A stretch of DNA of 64,000 bases, from positions 62,001-126,000 of the forward strand of contig NZ_FNYT01000001.1 of assembly GCF_900109135.1 (NCBI RefSeq), read 5' to 3'. Under the pieces are notes generated by a model. The model made no database searches, was not told the origin of the DNA, and saw nothing but the letters and a program-made list of their open reading frames with translations. The stretch's first letter is position 1. The number at the start of each line of letters is the position of its first letter. Made by a program: the position numbers and the translations under genes. This DNA comes from Trichococcus ilyis. GTDB taxonomy: Bacteria; Bacillota; Bacilli; Lactobacillales; Aerococcaceae. Shown piece after piece: positions 38,620-50,256 of this stretch.

Positions 38620-39749
38620 AAAGCATTACTGGTTATGAATTCATCGAGTTGTTCGAATCGCATGTTCCTACTTGGTTGGCGGAAGAAGGGGATCCGGTCG
38701 GGTTGCATCTGGGGGACTTGAGCCGCCCAATCCGCCGCATTCTGGTGACGCTCGATGTCCGTCCTGAAGTCGTTCAGGAAGCCATCGAAAAGCAAGTCGA
38801 TTTTATCTTTTCCCACCATCCTCCGATTTATCGGCCATTGAAAAATCTGGATGCAACAGATAAACAAACAAAAATGTACATCGACCTGCTGAAGCACGAC
38901 ATCAGCGTCTACGCAGCCCATACGAATCTGGACAATGCGAGCAACGGGATGAACGACTGGCTCTCCGAAGCGCTTGGACTGTTGGATGTGGAGATCATGG
39001 ACGTCACGAAGCGCGTGCCCGTGAAAAAAATTTCCGTCTGCGTGCCGAATGCGGAATGCAACCGCGTCCGCTTGGCCATGACCGATGCGGGAGCGGGCAA
39101 CATTTCCGATGAATACAGCCATTGTTCTTATGAGGCGCAAGGAGTCGGCCGCTTCACGCCGATGGAAGGCGCAAAACCGGCGATCGGCCATATCAATGAA
39201 CCAGAGGAAGTCCAAGAGAAGAAAATCGAGATGATCGTCGAAGACAAATACTTGGCTGACGTGTTGGAGGCGCTGTACGAGTCGCATCCATACGAAGAAC
39301 CAATCTATGAAATCTATACCATCAATAATTTCCAGCGTGAATACGGTCTGGGAAGAGTCGGCAATTTGGCTCTGCCGATGTCGTTGCGTTCCTTTATCCA
39401 GTACGTCAAGGATGTTTTTCAGATCGAGGGCATGCGCTTCATCGCAGCCGATTTGGACCAAACGATCAGCCGCGTCGCAATCTGCGGCGGGGATGCCGGC
39501 AAATACTACCGCAAGGCGATCAAAAAGGGAGCGGATGTCTACATCACCGGCGACGTCTACTACCACACTGCCCATGATATGCAGGCTGACGGACTGACCG
39601 TCATCGATCCCGGCCATCACATCGAACAGATCTGCAAACAGAAGCTATTGGAGTTATTCACCGAATGGAAAAAAGAAAATGATTGGGATCTGGAAGTCAT
39701 TGCCTCCGAAATCAACACAGATCCATTCATTTTCGACAGTCAATTGTGA
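38616..39749 (+). CDS. Nif3-like dinuclear metal centre protein (YqfO)
   Basis: 377 residues, the long form with a central PII/CutA-like insertion (about residues 125-230, KKISVCVPNAECNRVRLAM). Metal ligands are likely in GDPVGLHLGD, FSHHPPIY and AAHTNLDNA, and in the C-terminal ITGDVYYHTAHDM and DPGHHIEQ. Such proteins form hexamers; they were once named GTP cyclohydrolase I type 2, but the reaction is unsettled. The pairing with trmK by a four-base overlap is shared with Bacillus. Confidence 0.9.
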   Translation: MKSITGYEFIELFESHVPTWLAEEGDPVGLHLGDLSRPIRRILVTLDVRPEVVQEAIEKQVDFIFSHHPPIYRPLKNLDATDKQTKMYIDLLKHDISVYAAHTNLDNASNGMNDWLSEALGLLDVEIMDVTKRVPVKKISVCVPNAECNRVRLAMTDAGAGNISDEYSHCSYEAQGVGRFTPMEGAKPAIGHINEPEEVQEKKIEMIVEDKYLADVLEALYESHPYEEPIYEIYTINNFQREYGLGRVGNLALPMSLRSFIQYVKDVFQIEGMRFIAADLDQTISRVAICGGDAGKYYRKAIKKGADVYITGDVYYHTAHDMQADGLTVIDPGHHIEQICKQKLLELFTEWKKENDWDLEVIASEINTDPFIFDSQL

Positions 39750-39763
39750 GAGGAAGTCAATGC

Positions 39764-41005
39764 ATGCAAGAAAAATTAGTGGACCGTTTTTTGAAATACG
39801 TTAAATTCGAGACAAGATCGGACGAGAAAAGTCCGGCAGTGCCTTCCACCCAAAACCAGGTGGATTTCGCCAAAAATATTTTGATTCCGGAACTGGAAGC
39901 CATCGGACTTTCGGACATCCGTTACAATGCCGCCAATGGGTTCGTGACAGCGCTCCTGCCGCGCAATTCCCAAAAAACGTTCCCGGCAATCGGGTTCATC
40001 GCCCACATGGACACAGCTGATTTCGAGGCCGCAAACGTCAATCCGCTGATTTGGGACCATTATGCCGGCAACGATCTGATTCTGGATGCCGAAGCACAAG
40101 TGATCCTTTCGCCCAAGGACTTCCCGGCTTTGAAGAACTATGTCGGCCAGACTCTGATCACTACCGACGGAAAAACATTGCTGGGTGCGGACGACAAAGC
40201 CGGCATCGCTGAAATCATCACGGCTTTGGAGGCAATCAAAGCAATGGAAGGCCTGGAACACGGAGACATCAAAGTGGCGTTCGGACCGGACGAAGAAATC
40301 GGCCGAGGGGCGGATCTCTTTGATGTTGAAGGATTCGGGTGCGACTTTGCCTACACGATGGATGGCGGCCCTTTGGGCGAACTTGAATACGAAAGCTTCA
40401 ATGCTGCGCAGGCTGTCGTCAAGATCCATGGCAAAAATGTGCACCCAGGAACTGCCAAGGGCACAATGGTGAATGCGATCAAATTGGCCATTGCTTACGA
40501 TAATGCATTGCCGCAAAATGAAGTGCCAGAAAAGACCGAAAAACGCGAAGGCTTTTACCATCTGATGGGCATCGAGGGCAACGTGGAAGAAAGCCAAATG
40601 ACCTACATCATCAGGGATCATGATAAGACTTTGTTTGAACACAGGAAAACGGCCTTGCTTTCGCTTGCGGAACGCATGAACAGCGAGCTGGATGAAAAAC
40701 GCATCACTGTCGAAATGCACGACCAGTACTACAATATGGGCGAAGTGCTGAAAGAAGACATGCGTCCGGTCGATCTGGCGGAAGCAGCGATGAAGGCATT
40801 GGGGATCACTCCGATCATCGAGCCGATCCGCGGCGGAACCGACGGCTCCAAATTATCGTTTATGGGTTTGCCTACTCCAAATATTTTCGCTGGAGGCGAA
40901 AACTTCCACGGCCGCTATGAGTTTGTATCTGTCCAATCAATGGAAAAAGCAGTTGCGGTCATCGTGGAGATCATCAAACAAAGTCAAGGGTACGGCGAGC
41001 AATGA
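39764..41005 (+). CDS. pepT: Peptidase T (tripeptide aminopeptidase)
   Basis: 413 residues from ATG 39764 (GAGAGGAAG site upstream). A cytoplasmic M20B zinc peptidase that takes the N-terminal residue from tripeptides. Metal and catalytic residues lie in IGFIAHMDTADF (near residue 78), LLGADDKAGIAEI (near 140) and GPDEEIGRGAD with catalytic Glu (near 174). The C-terminal EPIRGGTDGSKLSFMGLPTP is typical. In a lactic acid bacterium it would finish digestion of imported peptides. Stop overlaps the next start by four bases. Confidence 0.95.
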   Translation: MQEKLVDRFLKYVKFETRSDEKSPAVPSTQNQVDFAKNILIPELEAIGLSDIRYNAANGFVTALLPRNSQKTFPAIGFIAHMDTADFEAANVNPLIWDHYAGNDLILDAEAQVILSPKDFPALKNYVGQTLITTDGKTLLGADDKAGIAEIITALEAIKAMEGLEHGDIKVAFGPDEEIGRGADLFDVEGFGCDFAYTMDGGPLGELEYESFNAAQAVVKIHGKNVHPGTAKGTMVNAIKLAIAYDNALPQNEVPEKTEKREGFYHLMGIEGNVEESQMTYIIRDHDKTLFEHRKTALLSLAERMNSELDEKRITVEMHDQYYNMGEVLKEDMRPVDLAEAAMKALGITPIIEPIRGGTDGSKLSFMGLPTPNIFAGGENFHGRYEFVSVQSMEKAVAVIVEIIKQSQGYGEQ

Positions 41006-41262
41006 GAAATGCCCTGCTCATTTACTTCGTTTTGGTTAATGTCCTGCTTTTCATCTTGATGGGCATCGATAAAAAGAAAGCCCGCCAAAACGCTTGGCGC
41101 ATACCCGAGCGCAACTTGCTTCTGCTCGGATTGTTCGGCGGCGGGCTGGGTGGGCTGTCCGGCATGCACCATTTCCGCCATAAAACGAAACATCCCCGAT
41201 TCAAGCTGGTCTATGTTTTGGGCACGCTCTTGAGCGGGCTAGCATCCTGTTTTTTTCTTTGA
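41002..41262 (+). CDS. DUF1294 small membrane protein
   Basis: 86 residues with a first membrane helix (about 4-22), then a basic loop starting MGIDKKKARQNAWRIPE, a glycine-rich second helix (LLLLGLFGGGLGGLSGM), the conserved HHFRHKTKHPRF motif and a third hydrophobic stretch. The family is of unknown function. ATG overlaps the pepT stop by four bases, so it is translated with pepT. Confidence 0.88.
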   Translation: MRNALLIYFVLVNVLLFILMGIDKKKARQNAWRIPERNLLLLGLFGGGLGGLSGMHHFRHKTKHPRFKLVYVLGTLLSGLASCFFL

Positions 41263-41269
41263 GGGGAAC

Positions 41270-41313
41270 AAAAAAATGCCGCTATTATCCATTCGGAAGA
41301 TAGCGGCATTTTC
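41270..41313. terminator. Bidirectional terminator between DUF1294 gene and degV
   Basis: AAAAAATGCCGCTAT pairs with ATAGCGGCATTTTCT around a 14-base loop, with A and T runs for both convergent genes. Confidence 0.93.
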
Positions 41314-42165
41314 TTATTTGTTCTTCACCAGGAATTGGAAAGATACGGCATCCGGGCCGGCATGGGTCATGACGCTGGCGCTTGCATAGGATGTATGCAC
41401 CTGGGCATCCGGGAATGCCCTTTTCAGCATGTCGATGATTTGATTCGAATAGTCCGACAAACCGTCATGGGTGATGCCGATCGCTTCAACGTCGCGGTAA
41501 TTTTGTTTCAGTTCTTCAATGATTTCTTCGTAGCGTTTTACGATTGCCTTTGTGCCACGGCCTTTGATGTCCGTGGTCAAGGCGCCGTCACTCATCTTCA
41601 GGTTCGCTTTGATGTTCAGCAGCGTAGTGATCCGTCCCATCGTTTTCCCGATCCGGCCTCCCTTGACCATGTTCTCCAGGTTGACGATGCAGATATAGAG
41701 AAGGGTGCGCTCCCTGACTGCAGCGATGCGGGGCAATGCTTCTGCCACTGCTAATCCTTCAGCGGCGCATTTTGCGGCCTCCAGTACCTGGAAAGCGGCT
41801 GCCCGGGCGCAAAACTTCGAATCGATGACGGTCACCTTGCCGTGAGCAAGTTTAGTTGCCTGGTGAGCGGAATTCACGGTTCCGCTCAATGTTTCCGTCA
41901 CATGGATCGACAAAACTTCGCTGCCGTCAGCTGTCAATTCATTATATTTATCCAAAAAAGTCCCCATGGCCGGCTGGGATGATTTCGGCAATTCCTTGCT
42001 GTTCATCATTTTGTCGAGAAACTCGGGTTTGGTTATGGTGATGCCGTCGTAATACAGTACGTTATCGATCATGGATGAAAGCGGGATCACTGTGATTCCG
42101 TATTTGTCAATTTCTCCTGCGGACAATTCCGTCGTGGAATCGGTCACAATTTTGAAGTTTGGCAT
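41314..42165 (-). CDS. DegV family fatty-acid-binding protein
   Basis: 283 residues from ATG 42165 (AAGGAG site seven bases upstream on this strand; the open frame continues upstream without one). Begins FKIVTDSTTELS, contains the lipid-binding serines/threonines in VLSIHVTETLSGTVNSA and the MVKGGRIGK segment. DegV/FakB proteins bind a fatty acid for phosphorylation by FakA; FakA is not in the window. It is divergent from truB with about 174 bases between starts. Whether this paralogue is a true FakB cannot be told from the sequence alone. Confidence 0.9.
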   Translation of the reverse strand: MPNFKIVTDSTTELSAGEIDKYGITVIPLSSMIDNVLYYDGITITKPEFLDKMMNSKELPKSSQPAMGTFLDKYNELTADGSEVLSIHVTETLSGTVNSAHQATKLAHGKVTVIDSKFCARAAAFQVLEAAKCAAEGLAVAEALPRIAAVRERTLLYICIVNLENMVKGGRIGKTMGRITTLLNIKANLKMSDGALTTDIKGRGTKAIVKRYEEIIEELKQNYRDVEAIGITHDGLSDYSNQIIDMLKRAFPDAQVHTSYASASVMTHAGPDAVSFQFLVKNK

Positions 42166-42296
42166 ATTGATTCTCCTTAAGTACAGTCGTGTTTTCTCTA
42201 AGAATAGCAGATTTGAGCTGAAAAGTAACGCGCTTATCTTTTTGATTTGTGAGCATATCCTTCCTTTCGGGATGTTTTTTTGTTTAAAATAGATTA

Positions 42297-42305
42297 TGCT
42301 ATAAT
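42297..42305 (+). promoter_or_regulatory. Extended -10 promoter of truB
   Basis: TGCTATAAT with consensus TATAAT at 42300-42305; no good -35 at the expected distance. The start codon is 35 bases downstream. Confidence 0.65.
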
Positions 42306-42339
42306 GGATTAGTTGCAAAAGAAAGTAGGTTACAGACAT

Positions 42340-43251
42340 ATGGATGGAATATTACCTTTATGGAAAGAACGCGGCATGACGAGTCATGACTGTGTATTCA
42401 AACTGAGAAAAATACTGAAAACAAAAAAAGTGGGGCATACCGGCACTTTGGATCCGGAAGTCGATGGCGTGTTGCCGATCTGCATCGGCAAGGCCACGAA
42501 AGTCGTCGAGTTTTTGACGGATACGGATAAGGCGTACGAAGGTGAAATCACGATCGGAGTCGCGACAACGACCGAGGACAGCCAAGGCGAAACGATTGCG
42601 AAGGCGGCGGTCGATCAAGCGTTGTCCTCGGATACGATCGATGCAGCTATGAAAGCCATGATAGGCGAAAGCATCCAAGTTCCGCCGATGTATTCCGCAG
42701 TCAAGGTGAACGGGAAAAGACTTTATGAATATGCCCGCAAAGGGTTGTCCGTCGAAAGGCCGCAAAGAACCATTCAGGTCATGCGATTTGAACGGATTTC
42801 TGAGCCCGTCTATCACGCGGGGGACCAAACGATGTCCTGGCGTTTTCGGGTCACCTGCGGAAAAGGGACATACGTCAGGACTTTGGCCGTGGATCTGGGC
42901 GCGGCATTGGGCTACCCAGCGTACATGTCAAGCCTGACGCGCACGATGAGCGGATCCTTCACCAAAGAGGACTGCCTGACCCTGCAGCAAGTCGCCGAAG
43001 CAATGGCGAATGGCGAAATCGATGGCCACCTGAAGCCAATCGAGTCAGTATTCGCAACGTATCAGCAGATTGCGCTTGATGATGAACTCTGGGATAAGGT
43101 CAAAAATGGTGCGGTTCTGCCGAAAGAGGGCCCCTTCAAAGAAATGGACGCCCCTTTCCTCTTCACCTACCAGCACAGAGTTGTAGCGATGTACGAACCG
43201 CATCCGACCAAACCCGGTTCGATCAAACCAAAAAAAATGTTTCTATCTTAA
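42340..43251 (+). CDS. truB: tRNA pseudouridine-55 synthase
   Basis: 303 residues from ATG 42340, which gives the normal TruB beginning MDGILPLWKERGMTSHD; a TTG at 42313 would add nine residues. It converts U55 in the T-loop to pseudouridine. The catalytic aspartate is in GHTGTLDPEVDGVLPI (near residue 40). YSAVKVNGKRLYEYARKG and GTYVRTLAVDLG are further signatures, with a C-terminal PUA-like part. It pairs with ribF 22 bases downstream. Confidence 0.95.
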   Translation: MDGILPLWKERGMTSHDCVFKLRKILKTKKVGHTGTLDPEVDGVLPICIGKATKVVEFLTDTDKAYEGEITIGVATTTEDSQGETIAKAAVDQALSSDTIDAAMKAMIGESIQVPPMYSAVKVNGKRLYEYARKGLSVERPQRTIQVMRFERISEPVYHAGDQTMSWRFRVTCGKGTYVRTLAVDLGAALGYPAYMSSLTRTMSGSFTKEDCLTLQQVAEAMANGEIDGHLKPIESVFATYQQIALDDELWDKVKNGAVLPKEGPFKEMDAPFLFTYQHRVVAMYEPHPTKPGSIKPKKMFLS

Positions 43252-43273
43252 TCAACAAGGAGTTGCTGAGGCA

Positions 43274-44236
43274 ATGGAAATCATCCATATCCATCATCCC
43301 TATGATAAAAATCAAATACCTGACGAACAGGTAGTTTTGGCGCTGGGATATTTTGACGGCGTCCATAGAGGGCATCAAGAAGTGATCAAAAGAGCGAAGG
43401 AGGTTGCCGACCAAAAGCAGCTGAAACTTGCGGTCATGAGCTTCAACCATCACCCGAGCATCGTTTTTCAAAAGATGAACCCCGACACCATGCAATATTT
43501 GTCTACCGTCAAACGCAAAGCCGAAATTTTCGAGAGTCTGGGTGTCGATTATTTCTTCGTCATTGCTTTCACATCTGCCTTCGCCTCCTTAAGGCCGCAG
43601 GACTTTGTCGACCAGTACATCAGCGGCCTGCATGCTGCGGCTGTCGTGGCCGGTTTCGATTACACCTATGGGCCAAGGGAAATAGCGGACATGAAGCAAT
43701 TGGTGAATTATGCCAAGGACCGCTTCGAAGTCATAGAAGTCGAGGAGTTGAAGAATGCAGCCGAAAAAATCAGCTCCACGCACATCCGGGAAGCTTTAGC
43801 CGAAGGCAATATGGAAAAAGCGAATGCGTATCTGGGTTATGTTTATCAGATTGAAGGCACCGTCATTCACGGCGATGCGCGAGGCAGGCTGCTGGGTTTT
43901 CCGACCGCCAATATCCAGACAGAAAAGCATACACGATTGCCAAGGAACGGCGTCTACATCGTGAGCATCAAAGTGAACGGAACGTGGTATCGCGGCACAG
44001 CCTCGATCGGGCACAATATCACGTTCGAAGCCGATCGCGACAAGACGGTGGAGGTTTACATTCTGGACTTCAACAAAATGATCTACGGCGAGGACGTAAT
44101 CGTCAGGTGGCACCATTTTATCCGCAGTGAAATCAAATTTTCGGGTGTCGAACAGCTGATTGCCCAACTGAAAAAAGATGAAGCGGAAACGATCGCTTAC
44201 TTTCAGGATCACCGATTGAATGAGGTGAGCATCTAG
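43274..44236 (+). CDS. ribF: Bifunctional riboflavin kinase/FAD synthetase
   Basis: 320 residues. It phosphorylates riboflavin to FMN and adenylylates FMN to FAD. The N-terminal nucleotidyltransferase has GYFDGVHRGHQ (near residue 23) and HIREALAEGNM. The C-terminal riboflavin kinase (about 185-310) has GRLLGFPTANI and GVYIVSI. With ribU at 5278 this gives the cell import plus activation of riboflavin, and its product FMN is the ligand of the riboswitch before ribU. The stop is adjacent to the hemW start. Confidence 0.96.
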   Translation: MEIIHIHHPYDKNQIPDEQVVLALGYFDGVHRGHQEVIKRAKEVADQKQLKLAVMSFNHHPSIVFQKMNPDTMQYLSTVKRKAEIFESLGVDYFFVIAFTSAFASLRPQDFVDQYISGLHAAAVVAGFDYTYGPREIADMKQLVNYAKDRFEVIEVEELKNAAEKISSTHIREALAEGNMEKANAYLGYVYQIEGTVIHGDARGRLLGFPTANIQTEKHTRLPRNGVYIVSIKVNGTWYRGTASIGHNITFEADRDKTVEVYILDFNKMIYGEDVIVRWHHFIRSEIKFSGVEQLIAQLKKDEAETIAYFQDHRLNEVSI

Positions 44237-45367
44237 ATGACTGCGGCTTATTTGCACATCCCTTTCTGCGAACATATCTGCTTCTATTGCGATTTCAATA
44301 AAGTATTCCTAGAGGGCCAACCGGTCGATGAATACGTCAAGGCGTTGCTAAAGGAAATGCGGTTGTCGAAGCAGCTCCATCCAAATGAAGAAATCAGCAC
44401 CTTCTATATCGGTGGCGGCACACCGACAACGCTGAACGAACGCCAATTGGACAAACTCTTGAGCGGGATCCGCAGCATCTATTCCTTGCCGAAGGGCGCC
44501 GAATTCACGATGGAAGCCAATCCGGAAAGTGTTTCGCTTGATAAACTGAAGATCATGCATGATTATGGGGTCAACCGTTTGAGCATGGGGGTGCAATCTT
44601 TCAATAATGACATCCTGAAAAAAATCGGCCGCATCCATACTGCCGAGCAAGTCTACACATCCGTAGCCGATGCCCGCAAAGCCGGATTCGAAAATATGAC
44701 GATTGACCTGATCTTTCGGTTGCCGAACCAAACGATGGCCGATTTTGAAGACAGTCTGAAAAAGGCTTTGGAGCTGGATCTGCCGCATTATTCGATCTAT
44801 GCCTTGATCCTCGAGAACAAGACCGTGTTCTACAACCTGATGCGCCAAGGGAAGTTGCCCTTGCCTTCCGAAGACACTGAAGCCGACATGTACGCCGTGG
44901 CTATCGAGACGATGGCAAAAAGCGGCAGGAACCAATACGAAATCTCAAACTTTGCGCTGCCTGGCTATGAGTCCAGGCATAATCTCACCTATTGGAAAAA
45001 TGAGGCTTATTTCGGCTTCGGGGCAGGGGCGCACGGCTACATTGACGGAATCCGTTACCACAATCATGGCCCGATCCAGCATTATCTGGCCCCCTTGCGC
45101 GACGATCAGTTGCCGATCATCCGTCAGCAGACTTTATCAAAGAATGAAAAGATGGAGGAAGAGATGATGCTGGGCTTGCGCACAATGGCGGGCGTCAGCC
45201 AACAGCACTTCGCCGATAAATTTCAGACGTCACTGTTGGACCAGTACGAGGAAGTGATTTCGGATCTGATTGCGGCAGGCCTGCTCCTGATTGATGGGGA
45301 TAGGGTGCGTTTGACTCAAAAGGGCATTTTCCTCGGAAATGAAGTGTTCCGCGCGTTCCTGATGTGA
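44237..45367 (+). CDS. hemW: Radical SAM heme chaperone HemW-like protein
   Basis: 376 residues. The first SAM-cluster motif is CEHICFYC (C-x3-C-x2-C with HIPF before it), followed by FYIGGGTPT and the HemN-type segment RLSMGVQSFNNDILKKIGR. The C-terminal HemN domain (MMLGLRTMAGVS) ends the protein. Length and the extra cysteine pattern fit HemW, a heme-trafficking protein, rather than true coproporphyrinogen dehydrogenase. It precedes hrcA as in Bacillus, where lepA comes first; here lepA lies 7 kb downstream. Confidence 0.9.
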   Translation: MTAAYLHIPFCEHICFYCDFNKVFLEGQPVDEYVKALLKEMRLSKQLHPNEEISTFYIGGGTPTTLNERQLDKLLSGIRSIYSLPKGAEFTMEANPESVSLDKLKIMHDYGVNRLSMGVQSFNNDILKKIGRIHTAEQVYTSVADARKAGFENMTIDLIFRLPNQTMADFEDSLKKALELDLPHYSIYALILENKTVFYNLMRQGKLPLPSEDTEADMYAVAIETMAKSGRNQYEISNFALPGYESRHNLTYWKNEAYFGFGAGAHGYIDGIRYHNHGPIQHYLAPLRDDQLPIIRQQTLSKNEKMEEEMMLGLRTMAGVSQQHFADKFQTSLLDQYEEVISDLIAAGLLLIDGDRVRLTQKGIFLGNEVFRAFLM

Positions 45368-45422
45368 TATTGTCCGTGGCCGGACGCCTGCCTGCATTGT
45401 TCTGAAAAATGAATGTAATCCG

Positions 45423-45451
45423 TTGACAAAGCCTGTTGCCCGTGATAAATT
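45423..45451 (+). promoter_or_regulatory. Promoter of the hrcA operon
   Basis: TTGACA (45423-45428), 17-base spacer, TAAATT (45446-45451). The CIRCE operator begins ten bases after the -10. Confidence 0.8.
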
Positions 45452-45460
45452 TATTTATGG

Positions 45461-45487
45461 TTAGCACTCATTGTGGTCAAGTGCTAA
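45461..45487 (+). promoter_or_regulatory. CIRCE element (HrcA operator)
   Basis: TTAGCACTC (45461-45469), nine-base spacer, AAGTGCTAA (45479-45487). This matches the consensus TTAGCACTC-N9-GAGTGCTAA except for one base (A for G). It sits at the expected transcript start of hrcA-grpE-dnaK, so HrcA represses its own operon. Confidence 0.93.
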
Positions 45488-45502
45488 AGTGAGGTGAAAA
45501 TC

Positions 45503-46537
45503 TTGTTAACGGAAAGACAGTTACTAATTTTGGATTTAATCGTCAGGCATTACATCGAATTTGAGGAGCCGATCGGATCGAAGACGCTCCTTAAGGAATC
45601 TTCTTTGGCCTTCAGTTCCGCAACGATCCGCAATGAAATGATGCGGATCGAAGAGCTGGGGTTCCTGGAAAAAATGCATTCTTCATCGGGCAGGATACCG
45701 TCGATCCAAGGTTATCGCTACTATGTCGATCAGATTTTAGGCAAAGAAAGCGAAGAAGTGGCTGAAGATGTCAAGCAGGCAATCAAGCACGGTTTCCGGA
45801 ATCCTTTTCGGGAAGTGCAGCAGGTCGTGGAAAAATCAGCAGAAATGCTATCCTATCTGACGAATTATACGGCTCTGGCGATCGGCCCCGAGACGAAGGA
45901 TAGCCGTTTGACCGGTTTCCGGCTGGTTGCGCTCAACGAAAGCCAAGTGATGGCCATCTTGGTCACAGACAAAGGCTACGTCGAGAATCAGATTTTCCCG
46001 GTTTCGCCGGGGTTCTCTACTGCTGAGATGGAAAAAATCGTCAACATCTTCAATCAGGAATTGGTCGGACGGACGCTGCAGGAAGTGTTCATCAAGCTGC
46101 AAACGGACATCCCGCTGATCATCCGGAAGTACGTCGACGCAAAAATCGATTTCACCGCCATCTTCAATGACATCGTCACGAAGTTGGAGCATGACCGCTT
46201 CCACGTCGGAGGCAGCATGAACCTGCTGAACCACTTGGATGCGACGATGGACAAACAGAAGATGAAGGCCATCCTGAGCATGCTGAATGGGTCTCCGGAT
46301 ATCCACGCACTTTTTTCCAGCCTGCACGACGGAGTCGGCGTGAAAATCGGCACGGAATTGAACAACGAACTGTTGCACAACTTTAGCCTGATCACGGCAA
46401 CTTATGACACCGCCGGCAACGGGAAGGGTCTGATCGCATTACTGGGGCCGACCAACATGCCTTATCAAAAAATGATCAGCATCATGAATTTCATGCGTTA
46501 TGAACTTTCTGATAACTTGAATGATCTAAACAAATAA
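45503..46537 (+). CDS. hrcA: Heat-inducible transcription repressor HrcA
   Basis: 344 residues from TTG 45503, six bases after GAGGTG; it then starts MLTERQLLILDLI like other HrcA proteins. A GTG at 45494 overlaps the site. The N-terminal winged helix (SSATIRNEMMRIEELGFLEK) binds CIRCE; HSSSGRIPSIQGYRYYVD is the family hallmark, followed by GAF-like dimerisation parts. Its control site is the CIRCE just upstream. Confidence 0.96.
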   Translation: MLTERQLLILDLIVRHYIEFEEPIGSKTLLKESSLAFSSATIRNEMMRIEELGFLEKMHSSSGRIPSIQGYRYYVDQILGKESEEVAEDVKQAIKHGFRNPFREVQQVVEKSAEMLSYLTNYTALAIGPETKDSRLTGFRLVALNESQVMAILVTDKGYVENQIFPVSPGFSTAEMEKIVNIFNQELVGRTLQEVFIKLQTDIPLIIRKYVDAKIDFTAIFNDIVTKLEHDRFHVGGSMNLLNHLDATMDKQKMKAILSMLNGSPDIHALFSSLHDGVGVKIGTELNNELLHNFSLITATYDTAGNGKGLIALLGPTNMPYQKMISIMNFMRYELSDNLNDLNK

Positions 46538-46559
46538 GCACGACAAAGGAGATTTTGAA

Positions 46560-47099
46560 GTGGACAATAATGATGAATTAGTTGAAAAGCGGGATCCGGA
46601 AGTCGAATCAGCAAACGAAGAGGTTGCTGAGGAAACAATGACGGAAGTAAGCGAAGTCGACGCCTTGAAAGCTACTCTGGCGGAAACGGAAGATCGTTTG
46701 TTGCGTCTGCAGGCAGAACTTGCCAACATCCAGAAGCGCAATACGAAAGAAAGACAGGATGCGGCGAAATACCGTTCCCAGTCACTGGCGCAAGAGCTGT
46801 TGCCGGTAATGGACAGCTTGGAAAGAGCTTTGGAGATTGAAGTGGAAGACGAAAAATCCCTGAACCTGAAAAAAGGTTTGGAGATGGTCATGAACCTCTT
46901 CAAGGAAGCTTTCGCCAAAGAGGGAGTCACTGCAATCGACCCGATCGGTCAGCCTTTCGATCCGAATTTCCATCAATCGATCCAACTGCAGCCAGCTGGT
47001 GAAGGCCAAGAGCCTGACACGGTTGTGGCGGTTGTTCAAAAAGGGTACGCATTGAAGGAACGCGTCTTGAGACCCGCAATGGTCATCGTTGCACAATAA
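46560..47099 (+). CDS. grpE: Nucleotide exchange factor GrpE
   Basis: 179 residues, GTG start with AAAGGAG eight bases before. An acidic N-terminal tail, a long coiled coil (about 35-95, TLAETEDRLLRLQAELANIQ) and the C-terminal beta domain (FDPNFHQSIQ, VVAVVQKGYALKERVLRPAMV) are visible. It releases ADP from DnaK. Confidence 0.96.
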   Translation: MDNNDELVEKRDPEVESANEEVAEETMTEVSEVDALKATLAETEDRLLRLQAELANIQKRNTKERQDAAKYRSQSLAQELLPVMDSLERALEIEVEDEKSLNLKKGLEMVMNLFKEAFAKEGVTAIDPIGQPFDPNFHQSIQLQPAGEGQEPDTVVAVVQKGYALKERVLRPAMVIVAQ

Positions 47100-47111
47100 T
47101 TTCACTGATAA

Positions 47112-48965
<1,854 letters not shown>

Positions 48966-48976
48966 TCAACTCTAAG

Positions 48977-49013
48977 GAGAGGAAGCCAACGCTTAACAGC
49001 ATTGGCTTCTCTC
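48977..49013 (+). terminator. Hairpin between dnaK and dnaJ
   Basis: GAGAGGAAGCCAA pairs with TTGGCTTCTCTC (one bulged G) around a 12-base apical region. There is no T run. It may cause partial termination or mark an mRNA processing point that lowers dnaJ relative to dnaK. Confidence 0.55.
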
Positions 49014-49064
49014 ACTGTTTAGAGCTGAAATGTTCTGATGAGGCCAAGCAATGGAGGCGAAACA

Positions 49065-50201
49065 ATGGCGAAAAGAGATTATTACGATGTCTTGGGTGTG
49101 TCCAAGGACGCGACTGATGATGAAATAAAAAAAGCTTACCGGAAACTTTCCAAAAAATTTCACCCGGATATCAATAAAGAGGCTGGCGCTGAAGAAAAAT
49201 TCAAGGAACTTGCTGAAGCGTACGAAGTCTTGAGCGATGGCAACAAACGGGCTGCTTACGATCAGTATGGCCATGCCAGCACCGATCCCAACTTCGGCGC
49301 CGGCGGTGGCTTTGGGGGCGGCTTCGGCGGCTTCTCCGGCGGTTTTGAAGATATCTTCGATTCCTTCTTCGGAGGCGGCGGCCGCAGCCGGAACCCGAAC
49401 GCCCCCCGTCAAGGTGCGGATCTGCAATACCGTATCCACCTTACTTTCGAGGAGGCCATCTTCGGGAAAAAAGAAACGATCCGCTACAAACGCGATGAAG
49501 AATGCAAAACCTGCAGCGGCTCAGGCGCAAAACCGGGCACACAGCCGAAAACCTGTTCAAAATGTCATGGGTCCGGAGCTGTCGGGGTCGAAAGGAATAC
49601 ACCCTTCGGCCGCGTGATGACGCAAGCTGTCTGTGACGTCTGCGGCGGTACCGGCAAGGAGATCACGGATAAATGCACGACTTGCCGCGGTCAAGGGCAT
49701 GTCGAAACCGATCATTCTGTTGCCGTCACGATCCCTCCAGGAGTCGACGATGGCCAACAGATGCGACTGAGCGGCCAAGGGGAAGTCGGCAGCAACGGTG
49801 GCCCATACGGCGATCTTTATGTGGTTTTCCAGGTGGAGCCGAGCGATATTTTCGATCGCGAAGGAACGGAAATTTACTATACACTGCCGATCAGCTTTGC
49901 CCAGGCGGCTTTGGGTGATGAAATCGAAGTGCCGACTGTTCACGGCAAGGTCAAGTTGAAGATTCCTGCCGGGACGCAAACGGGTACGAATTTCCGCTTG
50001 AAAGGAAAAGGGGCTCCTCGCTTGCGCGGAACAGGGAATGGCGATCAGCACGTCAAAGTGACAGTCGTCACACCGAAAAACCTGAACGAGAAGCAAAGGG
50101 AAGCAATCCGCGCTTTCGCAACGGCAGGCGGCGATACGCTTGTGGAGGATGAAGCCAATTTCTTTGATAAAGTCAAGGATGCCTTCAAAAACAAAAAATA
50201 A
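49065..50201 (+). CDS. dnaJ: Chaperone DnaJ (Hsp40)
   Basis: 378 residues from ATG 49065 (ATGGAGG site). The J domain has HPD (FHPDIN) that stimulates DnaK. A long Gly/Phe-rich stretch follows (near 75-115), then four zinc motifs [24 protein letters not shown] and CTTCRGQG, and C-terminal client-binding domains. Last gene of the heat-shock operon, followed by a strong terminator. Confidence 0.97.
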   Translation: MAKRDYYDVLGVSKDATDDEIKKAYRKLSKKFHPDINKEAGAEEKFKELAEAYEVLSDGNKRAAYDQYGHASTDPNFGAGGGFGGGFGGFSGGFEDIFDSFFGGGGRSRNPNAPRQGADLQYRIHLTFEEAIFGKKETIRYKRDEECKTCSGSGAKPGTQPKTCSKCHGSGAVGVERNTPFGRVMTQAVCDVCGGTGKEITDKCTTCRGQGHVETDHSVAVTIPPGVDDGQQMRLSGQGEVGSNGGPYGDLYVVFQVEPSDIFDREGTEIYYTLPISFAQAALGDEIEVPTVHGKVKLKIPAGTQTGTNFRLKGKGAPRLRGTGNGDQHVKVTVVTPKNLNEKQREAIRAFATAGGDTLVEDEANFFDKVKDAFKNKK

Positions 50202-50212
50202 ATCAGTTGAAC

Positions 50213-50256
50213 GGACCGGTGCAGGAAATCTAACTAAGCACCGGTTCCTTTTTTTT
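50213..50256 (+). terminator. Terminator after dnaJ
   Basis: GGACCGGTGC pairs with GCACCGGTTCC (one bulge), followed by eight T. Confidence 0.93.
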